Positions 53,690 through 62,412 of a stretch of DNA of 64,000 bases are shown piece after piece. Under the pieces are notes generated by a model. The model was not told the origin of the DNA, ran no database searches, and saw only the letters and a list, made by a program, of their open reading frames with translations. Source of the stretch: Rhodopseudomonas palustris (GTDB taxonomy: Bacteria > Pseudomonadota > Alphaproteobacteria > Rhizobiales > Xanthobacteraceae). The position numbers and the translations under genes were made by a program. The DNA is taken from contig NZ_CP041387.1 in NCBI RefSeq assembly GCF_007005445.1, forward strand, positions 3,187,001 through 3,251,000, given 5' to 3'. Position 1 is the first letter of the stretch; every line of letters begins with the position of its first letter.

Positions 53690-56260
53690 TCAGTCCGACT
53701 CCATCGTCTCCTTCACCTTCGCCACCAGCGCGCTGAGCGCGAACGGTTTGGCCAGGAAGGCGAACTGCTCGTTTTCCGGCAGGCTCTTTTCAAACGCGTC
53801 TTCGGCGTAGCCGGAGACGAAGATGATCTTCAGATCCGGATTGCGGCCGCGCATCGCTTTCAAAAGCGTCGGGCCGTCCATCTCCGGCATCACGACATCG
53901 GAGACGACGAGATCGACTTCGCCGCCGTGCGCGTCGAACTCCTCCAGCGCTTCGACGCCGTTCGATGCTTCGATCACCTGATAGCCGCGCGAGCGCAGGC
54001 CGCGGGCATTGAGCGAGCGAAGGCCCTCTTCGTCTTCGACCAGCAGGATCGTGCCCTGCCCGGTCATGTCGGCGCGCGGCTTTGGCGCCGCCGGCGCGGG
54101 CTCGGACGGTGCGCCGCCAGGAGTGACTGCAGGCGCCTCGACCTGCGGCTCGGCGGCCTGTTCGTGGCGCGGCAGATAGATGCGGAAACTGGTGCCTTTG
54201 CCGATTTCCGAATCGACGTAAACGAAACCGCCGGTCTGCTTGATGATGCCGTACACCGTCGACAGCCCGAGCCCGGTGCCCTTGCCGACTTCCTTGGTCG
54301 AGAAGAACGGCTCGAAGATCTTGTCGACGATCTCCGGCGGAATGCCGGTCCCGGTGTCGGAGACTTCGACGCAGACATAGTCCGCCGCCGGCATGCCGTT
54401 GTGCCCGAGTTGCGCGGCCGCGGACGCCGTGACGTTGGCGGTGCGAATCGTCAGCTTGCCGCCGTCGGGCATCGCGTCGCGGGCGTTGACGGCGAGATTG
54501 ACGATCACCTGCTCGAATTGCGAGACGTCGGCCTTGGTCCGCCACAGATCGCGGCCGTGCTGCATCTCCAGCGCGATCTTCTCGCCGATCAGCCGCTTGA
54601 GCAGCCGGTCGATGTCGGTCAGCGCCTCGCCGAGATCGAGCACCTGCGGCCGCAGCGTCTGCTTGCGCGAGAACGCCAGGAGCTGCCGCACCAGGGTCGC
54701 GGCGCGAGTGGCGTTCTGCTTGATCTGCATGATGTCCTGGAACGACGGATCGGTCGGCTTGTGCGCGTTCAGCAGGAAATCGTTGGCCATCATGATGGCC
54801 GACAGCACGTTGTTGAAGTCGTGCGCGATGCCACCGGCGAGCTGGCCGATGGTGTCCATCTTCTGCGCCTGGTTGACCTGGTTTTCCAGCGCGCGGCGCT
54901 CGGTGGTCTCGAGCATGTAGACGATCGCCGCTTCGTTGTCGGTCTCGTCGCTGACTGCGGTGACGAAGAACTGACCCCAGCGCTCCTTGGCGCTGTCGAG
55001 CATCACTTCCACCGGGGCGATATCGGCCTGGCCCCTGGCGGCCTGCTCGATCGCGCCGGCCAGCACCGCGCGGTCACGCGCCGAGGCCGCGGCGAGGATC
55101 GACTTCGATCCCGCCGAACCGGCCGGATCGAGGCTCTGCGCCAGCTTGGCCAGCCGAGCGTTGGCGCGCACCACCGCGCCGGTTTTGTCGACGGTGGCGA
55201 TCGCCATCGGGGTCTGGTCGAAGAACCGCATGAAGCGGATTTCGGCGGCGCGCTGCGGATCGAGCCGGTCGTCGCGGGCACGGCTGATCACCAGCGTGCG
55301 CGACGGGCCGGGCGTGCCGTCGGCCCCGAACGCCAGCTTGTGATACAGCCGCACCGGCACGGTCTGGCCGCCGCGCTTCTTCAGGTCGATGTCGAAGACT
55401 TCGGTCTTCACCTCGCCGGGCTCCGGCACGATCGAGGTCAGCAGCGCGGCGCCGTCGCCGGACACAACGTCGGACAGTTTCAGGCCGCCGGAGCCGATCT
55501 CGGCGAGGTCGTGATCGAGCCAGTTGGCCAGCGTGGCGTTGACATAGACCAGGTTGCCGGCCGGATTGACCGAGAAGAACCCGCAAGGGGCATGGTCGAG
55601 GTATTCGATGGCGTGTTGCAGGGTCTGGAACACATCCTCCTGGCGCTCGCGGTCACGGGTGATGTCCGCGATCGACCATACCGTCTGCCGTGCTTCGCGC
55701 TTGCTGGTGCCGAGCGGGCGCACCCGCAGCCGCATCCAGCGCCCCTGGCTGCCGTCGGCGCCGGCGACCCGCACCTCCTCCTGCAACCGCCGCCCCTCGC
55801 GCGCCGCCTTGAGCAGCCGGAACACCGCCTCGGAGACATCGGGATTGCCGATGAACACCCGCTCCACCGGGCGGACGTCCTGCATCGTCGCAGCCCCGGT
55901 CAGCGCCAGATAGGTCGAGTTGGCATAAACCACGTGGCCGCCGGCGTCGGTGACCGCGATGCCGTCGAAGGCGTTTTCGGGAATCGCCCGCAGAATCGGA
56001 TCCTCGGCGGCGCGGTCGGCAAAGCCGATGATGCCGGCCGCGAAGGCGAACAGCATGAACAGTCCGACCATCGCCAGCAATGCCAGCAGGACGAGAATGT
56101 AGGGCTGGGCGCCGGCGCGGCCGAGCGTCATGAACGCCACGGCAGCGGCGACGATGGCGCCTGCCAGCAGCAGCACCAGCGCAATACTGCCGCCGCGACG
56201 GACCGGCTCCGGCGACGCCGGGCGCGGCTCGGACGAAGCCTGTTGATCGTTGATGGTCAT
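53690..56260 (-). CDS. cckA: Hybrid sensor histidine kinase CckA
   Basis: An 856-residue hybrid kinase. Two membrane helices (about residues 25-45 and 55-75) are followed by PAS-type sensor domains (about 95-215, 225-330, 345-455), the HisKA dimerisation domain with GGIAHDFNNVLSAIMM (phospho-histidine in HDFNN), an HATPase domain (NLAVNARDAMPDGGKL, GTGLGLSTVYGIIKQTGG) and a receiver (ILLVEDEEGLRSL, VSDVVMPEMDG with the phospho-aspartate). CckA phosphorylates CtrA and CpdR through ChpT and so controls the cell cycle, motility and division in alphaproteobacteria. The start at 56260 matches the first helix; the extension to 56344 was rejected. Confidence 0.95.
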   Translation of the reverse strand: MTINDQQASSEPRPASPEPVRRGGSIALVLLLAGAIVAAAVAFMTLGRAGAQPYILVLLALLAMVGLFMLFAFAAGIIGFADRAAEDPILRAIPENAFDGIAVTDAGGHVVYANSTYLALTGAATMQDVRPVERVFIGNPDVSEAVFRLLKAAREGRRLQEEVRVAGADGSQGRWMRLRVRPLGTSKREARQTVWSIADITRDRERQEDVFQTLQHAIEYLDHAPCGFFSVNPAGNLVYVNATLANWLDHDLAEIGSGGLKLSDVVSGDGAALLTSIVPEPGEVKTEVFDIDLKKRGGQTVPVRLYHKLAFGADGTPGPSRTLVISRARDDRLDPQRAAEIRFMRFFDQTPMAIATVDKTGAVVRANARLAKLAQSLDPAGSAGSKSILAAASARDRAVLAGAIEQAARGQADIAPVEVMLDSAKERWGQFFVTAVSDETDNEAAIVYMLETTERRALENQVNQAQKMDTIGQLAGGIAHDFNNVLSAIMMANDFLLNAHKPTDPSFQDIMQIKQNATRAATLVRQLLAFSRKQTLRPQVLDLGEALTDIDRLLKRLIGEKIALEMQHGRDLWRTKADVSQFEQVIVNLAVNARDAMPDGGKLTIRTANVTASAAAQLGHNGMPAADYVCVEVSDTGTGIPPEIVDKIFEPFFSTKEVGKGTGLGLSTVYGIIKQTGGFVYVDSEIGKGTSFRIYLPRHEQAAEPQVEAPAVTPGGAPSEPAPAAPKPRADMTGQGTILLVEDEEGLRSLNARGLRSRGYQVIEASNGVEALEEFDAHGGEVDLVVSDVVMPEMDGPTLLKAMRGRNPDLKIIFVSGYAEDAFEKSLPENEQFAFLAKPFALSALVAKVKETMESD

Positions 56261-56447
56261 GGTCACCGAACCGGTCCCTTGCCCGCCGGGCACGCAGCGG
56301 CGCGGCTCCAACTGCCTGAATCGCGGCCGGAAACGCAAGACCATCCTCCGGCCCGTCCGCAGGCCATCAAGGACATTCCGCTCCGGCTTCCCGCACCAGG
56401 GCGGCGCGCCGCCCGCCCCGCTCCTCGCTGCTGATGCATCGCCCCGC

Positions 56448-57521
56448 TCAATTGCTGCGGCCGGACCACGCCCGCTTCAGGTTCATGACGTAACCGATCA
56501 CCTCGGCGACCGCCTGGTAGTGCTCGACCGGGATCTCCTCGTCGATCTCGACCGTGGCGTACAGCGCGCGCGCCAGCGGCACGTTCTCGACGATCGGCAC
56601 GTTGTTTTCCTTTGCCACTTCCCGGATCTTGAACGCCACCGCGTCGACGCCCTTGGCGACGCAGATCGGTGCCGGCATGCCGCGCTCGTATTTCAGCGCC
56701 ACCGAGAAGTGGGTCGGGTTGGTGATCACCACCGAGGCGCCCGGCACCTCGGCCATCATCCGCTTCTTCATCCGCTGATAGCGGAGCTGCCGCAGCCGGC
56801 CCTTGATGTGCGGATCGCCTTCGGACTGCTTGTACTCGTCCTTGATCTCCTGCAGCGACATCTTCTGCTTCTCGTGCCACTGCCGATACTGGAAGAAATA
56901 ATCGGCGACCGCGACGAAGGCGAGCATCGCCACCACGGCGCCCAGCAGCTTCAGCGTCAGCGTCACCGTGACGCCGAGCAGCGCCGCGACGTCCATGGTC
57001 AACAATGCGTCGAGGCGGTCGTGCTCCGGATACAGCACCGCGACCATCACGATGCCGAGCGCCACCACCTTGAACAGGCCCTTGAGGAAGTTCGCCAGCG
57101 CCTGCTTGCCGAACACCCGCTTGGCGCCCTGGAGCGGCGACAGCTTGCTGAGCTTGGGGGTCAACCCTTCGGCGGAAAACACCAGACGATGCTGGATCAG
57201 GTTTCCGATCACCGCGGTGATCATCACCAGGAACAGCGGAACTCCGATCGCGGCGACGGTGGCGTACATCAGGCTCTTGGTCAGCGCGATGAGACCGTCG
57301 CCGTCGACCCGCAACATCCACGATTTTTCGATCAGGCTGCGCAGCGGCCCCAGGATGCCGGCGCCGATCGAGCCGTGAAACGACGACAGCACCAGCGTGC
57401 CGCCGGCGATCAGGAACCAGGTGTTGACCTCCTGGCTCTTGGCGACGTCGCCGCGTTTCAACGCATCGTCGAGCTTTTTTTGTGTCGGCTCTTCTGTCTT
57501 CTCGTCACTGTCGTCCGACAT
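56448..57521 (-). CDS. flhB: Flagellar type III export protein FlhB
   Basis: A 357-residue inner-membrane export-gate component. The four membrane segments in the N-terminal half are followed by the cytoplasmic domain with the autocleavage motif NPTH (TNPTHFSVALKYERG). It switches the export specificity from rod/hook to filament substrates. The start MSDDSDEKTEEPTQKKLDDA is a family hallmark. fliR follows upstream on the same strand with a 26-base gap. Confidence 0.96.
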   Translation of the reverse strand: MSDDSDEKTEEPTQKKLDDALKRGDVAKSQEVNTWFLIAGGTLVLSSFHGSIGAGILGPLRSLIEKSWMLRVDGDGLIALTKSLMYATVAAIGVPLFLVMITAVIGNLIQHRLVFSAEGLTPKLSKLSPLQGAKRVFGKQALANFLKGLFKVVALGIVMVAVLYPEHDRLDALLTMDVAALLGVTVTLTLKLLGAVVAMLAFVAVADYFFQYRQWHEKQKMSLQEIKDEYKQSEGDPHIKGRLRQLRYQRMKKRMMAEVPGASVVITNPTHFSVALKYERGMPAPICVAKGVDAVAFKIREVAKENNVPIVENVPLARALYATVEIDEEIPVEHYQAVAEVIGYVMNLKRAWSGRSN

Positions 57522-57547
57522 CGCTCAACTCCGAACGATGCCGAACG

Positions 57548-58315
57548 TCAGCGTGGCATCAGGTCGTGCATCACGCTGCCGAAATAGCCGAGGAAGGCGC
57601 CCATCATTGTGGTCAGCACCACCGCGAGCACGATGAAGCCGATCACGATCGACAGCGGCACGCCGACGAAATACACCTGCATCTGCGGCATCAATCGCGC
57701 CAGCACGCCGAGGCCGATGTTGAAAACGAGGCCGAATACCAGAAACGGCGCGGCCAATTGCAGGCCGAGCTTGAAGGCGGCCGCGAACGCCTGGGTCGCC
57801 AAGGCCGCCACGTCGCCGGTGTTCAGCAGCTCGCCCGGCGCGAACACCTTGTAGCTGTCGCTGAGCGCCTGAATCACCAGATGGTGCATGTCGGTGGCGA
57901 ACAGCATCGTGACGCCGAGCAGCGTCAGGAAGTTGCCGACCAGAACGCCCTGCTGACCTTGCGTCGGGTCGACCGCCGAGACGAAACCGAGGCCGAGCTG
58001 CTGGGCGATCACCGCTCCGGCGACCTGCAGCGCCGACAGCGTCACCCGCGCGGTGGCGCCGAGCACGATACCGATCGCGATCTCCTGAACCATCAGCACC
58101 AACAGCGGCGTCAGCGACGACATGTCGATCTGATAGGCCGAGCGGTGCAGCGGCAACATGATCATCGTCAGCAACAGCGCGATCGACAGCTTGATCCGCG
58201 TCGGGATGTTGCTCTCGCCGAGCGCCGGCATCAACATCACCATCGCGCCGATGCGTGCGAACACCAGCATGAAGGTGGCGGCGAGCGCCGGAAGGAAGGT
58301 CAGGTCGATGCGCAT
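57548..58315 (-). CDS. fliR: Flagellar export gate protein FliR
   Basis: A 255-residue membrane protein with about six membrane segments. The pattern FARIGAMVMLMPALGESNIP and VSAVDPTQGQQGVLVGNFLT fits FliR, which together with FliP, FliQ and FlhB forms the export gate. Start at 58315 aligns with family members. The gap to flhB is 26 bases, and fliQ lies upstream on the same strand. Confidence 0.95.
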   Translation of the reverse strand: MRIDLTFLPALAATFMLVFARIGAMVMLMPALGESNIPTRIKLSIALLLTMIMLPLHRSAYQIDMSSLTPLLVLMVQEIAIGIVLGATARVTLSALQVAGAVIAQQLGLGFVSAVDPTQGQQGVLVGNFLTLLGVTMLFATDMHHLVIQALSDSYKVFAPGELLNTGDVAALATQAFAAAFKLGLQLAAPFLVFGLVFNIGLGVLARLMPQMQVYFVGVPLSIVIGFIVLAVVLTTMMGAFLGYFGSVMHDLMPR

Positions 58316-58424
58316 CGCGGCAATCTGGCTCGGAGCGGCGCGCGCAGATCCCGTCCACGCATCGTCCGCCCGGGGCGACGACGGCAGACGCGACCAGCGA
58401 AGCGGCGCGGGCTCCGATCATGCG

Positions 58425-58688
58425 TCAACCGCCGATGATTCGCGACGATATCCGGAGCATCTGGGCATGCAGCGCGTCGGCCATGAACGGCAATGCGAGC
58501 ACCAGCGTGATGAACATCGCCAGGATTTTCGGCACGAACACCAGCGTCTGCTCCTGAATCTGGGTCAGCGCCTGCACCAGCGACACTGCGACGCCCACCA
58601 CCAGACCGACCACCATCAGCGGCGCCGACACCACCACGATGGTCCAGATCGCGTCGCGGGCGACGTCGAGAGTTTCGGGACCGGTCAT
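58425..58688 (-). CDS. fliQ: Flagellar export gate protein FliQ
   Basis: An 87-residue protein with two membrane segments (TIVVVSAPLMVVGLVVGVAV and IAMFITLVLALPF). The sequence VSLVQALTQIQEQTLVFVPK is the FliQ signature. The ATG at 58688 was chosen over the TTG at 58694. It precedes fliR in the export operon. Confidence 0.95.
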   Translation of the reverse strand: MTGPETLDVARDAIWTIVVVSAPLMVVGLVVGVAVSLVQALTQIQEQTLVFVPKILAMFITLVLALPFMADALHAQMLRISSRIIGG

Positions 58689-58742
58689 GAGCAAATCCTT
58701 GTGTCGGCGATTGCGGCAGTGGTGGTGTTCGGTCTCGCCACC

Positions 58743-58825
58743 GTCATCGCGAGGAGCGGAGCGACGAAGCGATCCAGGAGCGCAGTGCGCTGGGCCCTGG
58801 ATTGCTTGGCTTCGCTCGCAATGAC
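58743..58825. repeat. Palindromic repeat, family B, between fliE and fliQ
   Basis: Begins GTCATCGCGAGGAGCGGAGC and ends CTTCGCTCGCAATGAC. It interrupts the flagellar operon without an obvious terminator. Confidence 0.8.
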
Positions 58826-58850
58826 GATGCCTGGCGGCAAGGCGCCGATG

Positions 58851-59159
58851 TCAGATCGGCATCCGCATGATTTCTTCGTAGGACTGGATCACCCGGTCGC
58901 GCACCGACACCAGCGTCGACACCGCGACGTCGGTCTCGGCGACCGCGGTCACCACATCCATCACGTTGGATTTGCCCGAGGCCATCGCCATCGACTGGGC
59001 GTCGGACTGCCGGCCGGCGTCGAGCACGCTTCCCATCGCCTGTTTGACCAGATTGCCGAACGACGGGACGCTGTCCTCGGCTCCCTTGTCGATGCCGGCC
59101 GGCTTGGACAGACGGGCAAGGCTCGCATAGGCGTTGGCTGCTGAAATCGGGGAGGCCAT
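58851..59159 (-). CDS. fliE: Flagellar hook-basal body protein FliE
   Basis: A 102-residue protein, with FGNLVKQAMGSVLDAGRQSD and NVMDVVTAVAETDVAVSTLV near the end as in FliE. FliE links the MS ring to the proximal rod. It lies between flgC and fliQ on the minus strand. Confidence 0.95.
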   Translation of the reverse strand: MASPISAANAYASLARLSKPAGIDKGAEDSVPSFGNLVKQAMGSVLDAGRQSDAQSMAMASGKSNVMDVVTAVAETDVAVSTLVSVRDRVIQSYEEIMRMPI

Positions 59160-59193
59160 GGGTCAGTTCCTGGTGCGATGCTGAAGAAGCGGA

Positions 59194-59619
59194 TCAGGCT
59201 TTGAGAATGTCGAGGGTGCGCTGGATCATCCGGCGGGTCGCGCTGATGACGTTGAGGTTGGCCTCGTAGGACCGCTGCGCATCCCGCATGTCGGTCATTT
59301 CGATCACCGGATTGACGTTCGGGTATTTGACGTTGCCGTTGGCGTCGGCCGCCGGATTGGTCGGCTCGTATTTGACGCGGAACGCCGAGGTGTCGGGCTT
59401 GACCCGGCCGAGCGCCACCACCCGGGCGTCGAGCGACCGGTCGAGCGCCGAGGTGAAGGTCGGCACCTTGCGGCGATACGGGTCGCCGCCGGCCGTCTGC
59501 GCGGTGGAATCGGCGTTGGCGATGTTTTCCGAGATCACCCGCATCCGGCCGGCCTGGGCGCGCAGGCCGGAGGTCGCGATAGCCATCGACCTCGAAAAAT
59601 CCATTGCATCGTCGGCCAT
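59194..59619 (-). CDS. flgC: Flagellar proximal rod protein FlgC
   Basis: A 141-residue rod protein. The N-terminal SMAIATSGLRAQAGRMRVIS and ENIANADSTAQTAGGDPYRR are typical of the rod family, and the C-terminus ends with NLNVISATRRMIQRTLDILK. The ATG at 59619 was chosen over 59625 (M-K-M-A-D-D); either is possible. A 23-base gap separates it from flgB. Confidence 0.93.
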   Translation of the reverse strand: MADDAMDFSRSMAIATSGLRAQAGRMRVISENIANADSTAQTAGGDPYRRKVPTFTSALDRSLDARVVALGRVKPDTSAFRVKYEPTNPAADANGNVKYPNVNPVIEMTDMRDAQRSYEANLNVISATRRMIQRTLDILKA

Positions 59620-59642
59620 CTTCATTCTCCCTTTGGCGAGGA

Positions 59643-60053
59643 TCAGCGCTTGCCGATGGCGGTCTTCAGCACACCGAGACTTCGGGTGTAGAGCGCGGTG
59701 GCGGCTGCGTAGCCACCCTGGTTGGACGACACCTTCAGCATCTCGTCTTCCAGATTGACCGCGTTGCCGGCAGGCCGGGTCTGCATGCCGCCCCTGCGGT
59801 CCTGCGAGAAACTCTCGGTTCCGCCCGACGGCGCGATATGCACGGCGCTGGTTCGCATCATCGGCAGCGAGCCGACCGGGGAGCCCGCAGTCGGACGGCC
59901 GGAGGGGTCGAAGGTTGGGGCGACCAGATCCAGGGGCTTGAAGCCGGGCGTGTCTGAATTGGCGATATTGTCCGCCAGCACGCGCTGCCGCTGCTGGTGC
60001 CATTGCATCCGGGTCCGCAGCGCCGCCAGTGTGGGAAGATCGTTGATCGGCAT
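59643..60053 (-). CDS. flgB: Flagellar proximal rod protein FlgB
   Basis: A 136-residue rod protein with the family pattern MQWHQQRQRVLADNIANSDT followed by PGFKPLDL. The start MPINDLPTLAALRTRMQWHQ at 60053 is preferred to the extension beyond it. It is the first gene of the flgB-flgC-fliE-fliQ-fliR-flhB unit. Confidence 0.95.
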   Translation of the reverse strand: MPINDLPTLAALRTRMQWHQQRQRVLADNIANSDTPGFKPLDLVAPTFDPSGRPTAGSPVGSLPMMRTSAVHIAPSGGTESFSQDRRGGMQTRPAGNAVNLEDEMLKVSSNQGGYAAATALYTRSLGVLKTAIGKR

Positions 60054-60375
60054 GACCGCCTCCGCCCCGGTCTTGCCGCTACGCGAATCCGCCGGGTAGG
60101 CAGAATTTGCCGCCTCTATGGTTAACGACTGGTTAAGAGTCGCGGGGCGCCCCTCGCGCTCGGCCGCGCCCAATCGCCGTCACGCCCGCAAAAGCCGGTT
60201 TTGCCCGGCATGATTGGTGGATTATGAGAAGAATCGGATGGCAGTTCTTGCCGGGGATTATTAAGAAGGTCCAAGGCGGTCCGCCGCGCGTCACCGCAAC
60301 TGGTCGCGTTCGCACTCCGGAAAGGGCGCTTCCGGATTGCGCCGGAGCGCCAGCGTTGTTTGCCGGGGATACAGC
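60054..60375. other. Intergenic region between flgB and fliO with no recognised promoter
   Basis: The 322-base divergent region must hold promoters for both flagellar units. GGTTAA occurs twice (about 60121 and 60131). No RpoN box with correct spacing and no master-regulator site could be assigned. Confidence 0.4.
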
Positions 60376-61491
60376 ATGTCATCGCAGCCATTGATGTTCT
60401 TTCTCGCATTTCTGGCCGTTCTGGCGCTGATCGGCGCGGCCGCGTGGCTGGTGCGCCGCTTCGCCGGCAACCGGCTCGGCACCAATGCCAGCCGCGGCCG
60501 AATGCCGAGGCTGGCGGTGATCGACGCCGCAGCGGTCGACGGCCGCCGGCGGCTGGTGCTGGTCCGCCGCGACAATGTCGAGCACCTGCTGATGATCGGC
60601 GGGCCCAGCGACATCGTCATCGAGCCGAACATCGTTCGCGCCACCCCGGCACGGGATCCGCTGCCGACCCGCGGCGGCGTCGAACCGCGGATGACGCCGT
60701 CCGACCTGGGCCAATGGGAGGCCGAGGTCGCCGCCGAGCCCGCTGAGCCGGAATTGCCGCCGATGCCGCCGCGTCCCGCACCGCGTCCTGCACCACCGGC
60801 GATGCCGGAACGGCGACCGAGCGATCCGTTCGCAGGTCTGGTGCCCGAGCCGCTCGCCCGCCCGGAGCCGCCGCTGCCTCCACTGCAGCGCGCCGAGCCG
60901 CCGATCCTCCGCGCCGAACCGCCGGTGATGCGTTCCGAGCCGCCCGTCATGCGCGCCGAGCCGCCTGTGATGCGCGCCGAGCCGCCGATCATGCGGGCCG
61001 ACCCGCCGATCCTGCGCCCTGAGCCGCCGCGTCCGGAGCCCCGCCCGGAACCGCGGATGGAGCCGGCGCCGCGTCCGCGCGCCGAGCCGGCGATGCCGCG
61101 CCCGCCGCGGCCCGAACCGAAACCGACCCCCGCGCCGCGCGCAGAACGTCCGGCGCCGCCGCCGCCTCCTGCTCCGTCGGCCGCTCCGGTTGCGACCGCC
61201 GCTCCGGCAGCCGCGGCCCCCGCAGTCGCAGCGCTGTCCACCGCCGACCAGAATCTGGCGGAGATGGCCAACCGGCTGGAAGCCGCGCTCCGCCGACCGC
61301 CAACGGCGCCGGCAGAGCCCGCGCCGCCGGTCGCTCCCGAACCGCCGCGGCCGACCACACCGGCCCCGCGCGCTGCCGAACCGGCCGAAGAAGCGCCGGC
61401 CGCGGCCGAACCGGCTGCCGGCAAGACCGGTTTCGAAAGCCTCGAAGACGAGATGGCGGCCCTGCTCGGCCGACCGAAGTCGCCTTCGTGA
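60376..61491 (+). CDS. fliO: FliO-like flagellar protein with a long proline-rich region
   Basis: A 371-residue protein. The first 90 residues match FliO: one N-terminal membrane helix (LMFFLAFLAVLALIGAAAWL) followed by the domain LAVIDAAAVDGRRRLVLVRR, then VEHLLMIGGPSDIVIEPNIV. Residues about 110-345 are proline-, glutamate- and arginine-rich with a repeat RAEPPVM-type unit. FliO helps FliP insertion in the export gate. Such a long tail is unusual for FliO, which is normally about 100-150 residues. It overlaps fliP by four bases. Confidence 0.85.
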   Translation: MSSQPLMFFLAFLAVLALIGAAAWLVRRFAGNRLGTNASRGRMPRLAVIDAAAVDGRRRLVLVRRDNVEHLLMIGGPSDIVIEPNIVRATPARDPLPTRGGVEPRMTPSDLGQWEAEVAAEPAEPELPPMPPRPAPRPAPPAMPERRPSDPFAGLVPEPLARPEPPLPPLQRAEPPILRAEPPVMRSEPPVMRAEPPVMRAEPPIMRADPPILRPEPPRPEPRPEPRMEPAPRPRAEPAMPRPPRPEPKPTPAPRAERPAPPPPPAPSAAPVATAAPAAAAPAVAALSTADQNLAEMANRLEAALRRPPTAPAEPAPPVAPEPPRPTTPAPRAAEPAEEAPAAAEPAAGKTGFESLEDEMAALLGRPKSPS

Positions 61492-62255
61492 GCGCCTCGA
61501 CCACCCCGCGTAGAGTTTTCATCATCCTATCGGTCTGGATCGTCGCGGCTCTCGCGACGATTGCGCCTGCGCAGGCGCAGGACATCAGCATCAATCTCGG
61601 CGGCCAGGGCGGCCCCGGCGTCACCGAGCGCGCGATCCAGTTGATCGCGCTGCTCACCGTGCTGTCGATCGCACCGTCGATCCTGATCATGATGACGTCG
61701 TTCACCCGGATCGTGGTGGTGCTGTCGTTGCTGCGCACCGCGCTCGGTACCGCGACCGCACCGCCGAACGCGGTGATCATCGCGCTGGCGCTGTTCCTGA
61801 CCGCTTTCGTGATGGGACCGACGCTGCAGAAAGCCTATGACGACGGCATCAAGCCGCTGATCGCCAACGAGATCGGGGTCGACGACGCGCTGGTGCGGGC
61901 ATCCGGGCCGATGCGGGTGTTCATGCAGAAGAACGTCCGCGAGAAGGATCTGAAGCTGTTTCTCGACCTGTCCGGCGAACCGCCGCCGGCGACGCCGGAG
62001 GATCTGTCGCTGCGCATCCTGATGCCGGCGTTCCTGATCTCGGAGCTGAAGCGCGCGTTCGAGATCGGCTTCCTGCTGTTCCTGCCCTTCCTGATCATCG
62101 ACCTGGTGGTCGCCTCGATCCTGATGTCGATGGGCATGATGATGCTGCCGCCGGTGGTGGTGTCGCTGCCGTTCAAGCTGATCTTCTTCGTCCTGGTCGA
62201 CGGCTGGTCGCTGGTCGCAGGCTCGCTGGTGCAGAGCTATTCGGGCGGCGGGTAG
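61488..62255 (+). CDS. fliP: Flagellar export gate protein FliP
   Basis: A 255-residue protein with a signal-like N-terminus ending near DISINLGG, then about four membrane segments (IQLIALLTVLSIAPSILIMM, ALALFLTAFVMGPTLQKAYD, GFLLFLPFLIIDLVVASILM, then MMLPPVVVSLPFKLIFFVLV). The start is the GTG at 61488 overlapping the fliO stop by four bases. FliP forms the central channel ring. Confidence 0.95.
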   Translation: MSASTTPRRVFIILSVWIVAALATIAPAQAQDISINLGGQGGPGVTERAIQLIALLTVLSIAPSILIMMTSFTRIVVVLSLLRTALGTATAPPNAVIIALALFLTAFVMGPTLQKAYDDGIKPLIANEIGVDDALVRASGPMRVFMQKNVREKDLKLFLDLSGEPPPATPEDLSLRILMPAFLISELKRAFEIGFLLFLPFLIIDLVVASILMSMGMMMLPPVVVSLPFKLIFFVLVDGWSLVAGSLVQSYSGGG

Positions 62256-62298
62256 TCCGCCGACATCGAAGCTGCGGATTCGCCCTCCTCTCCACGGG

Positions 62299-62391
62299 GC
62301 ATTCCGGGTCACGCGCGAACGCGGAACCTCGGCTACGCACAACAACCCTGGGATTCCGGATTCGCTCGCCTTGCGAGCGCCCCGGCATGAC
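62299..62391. repeat. Degraded palindromic repeat, family A
   Basis: Begins CATTCCGGGTCACGCGCGAA and ends GCGAGCGCCCCGGCATGAC. It lies between fliP and the convergent TPR-type gene. Confidence 0.7.
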
Positions 62392-62412
62392 CGTGGAAGA
62401 CGGCGAGGATTG

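Noticed and set aside
52979..56434. Open reading frame of 1151 codons on the plus strand
   Set aside because: It runs antisense to cckA and the FRG gene and is rich in R, D, H and A, the composition given by a GC-rich coding strand read in the wrong direction. No domain is visible.
60239..60252. TGGCAGTTCTTGCC as a sigma-54 promoter for fliO
   Set aside because: The GG and GC are two bases too close to each other for a -24/-12 element.
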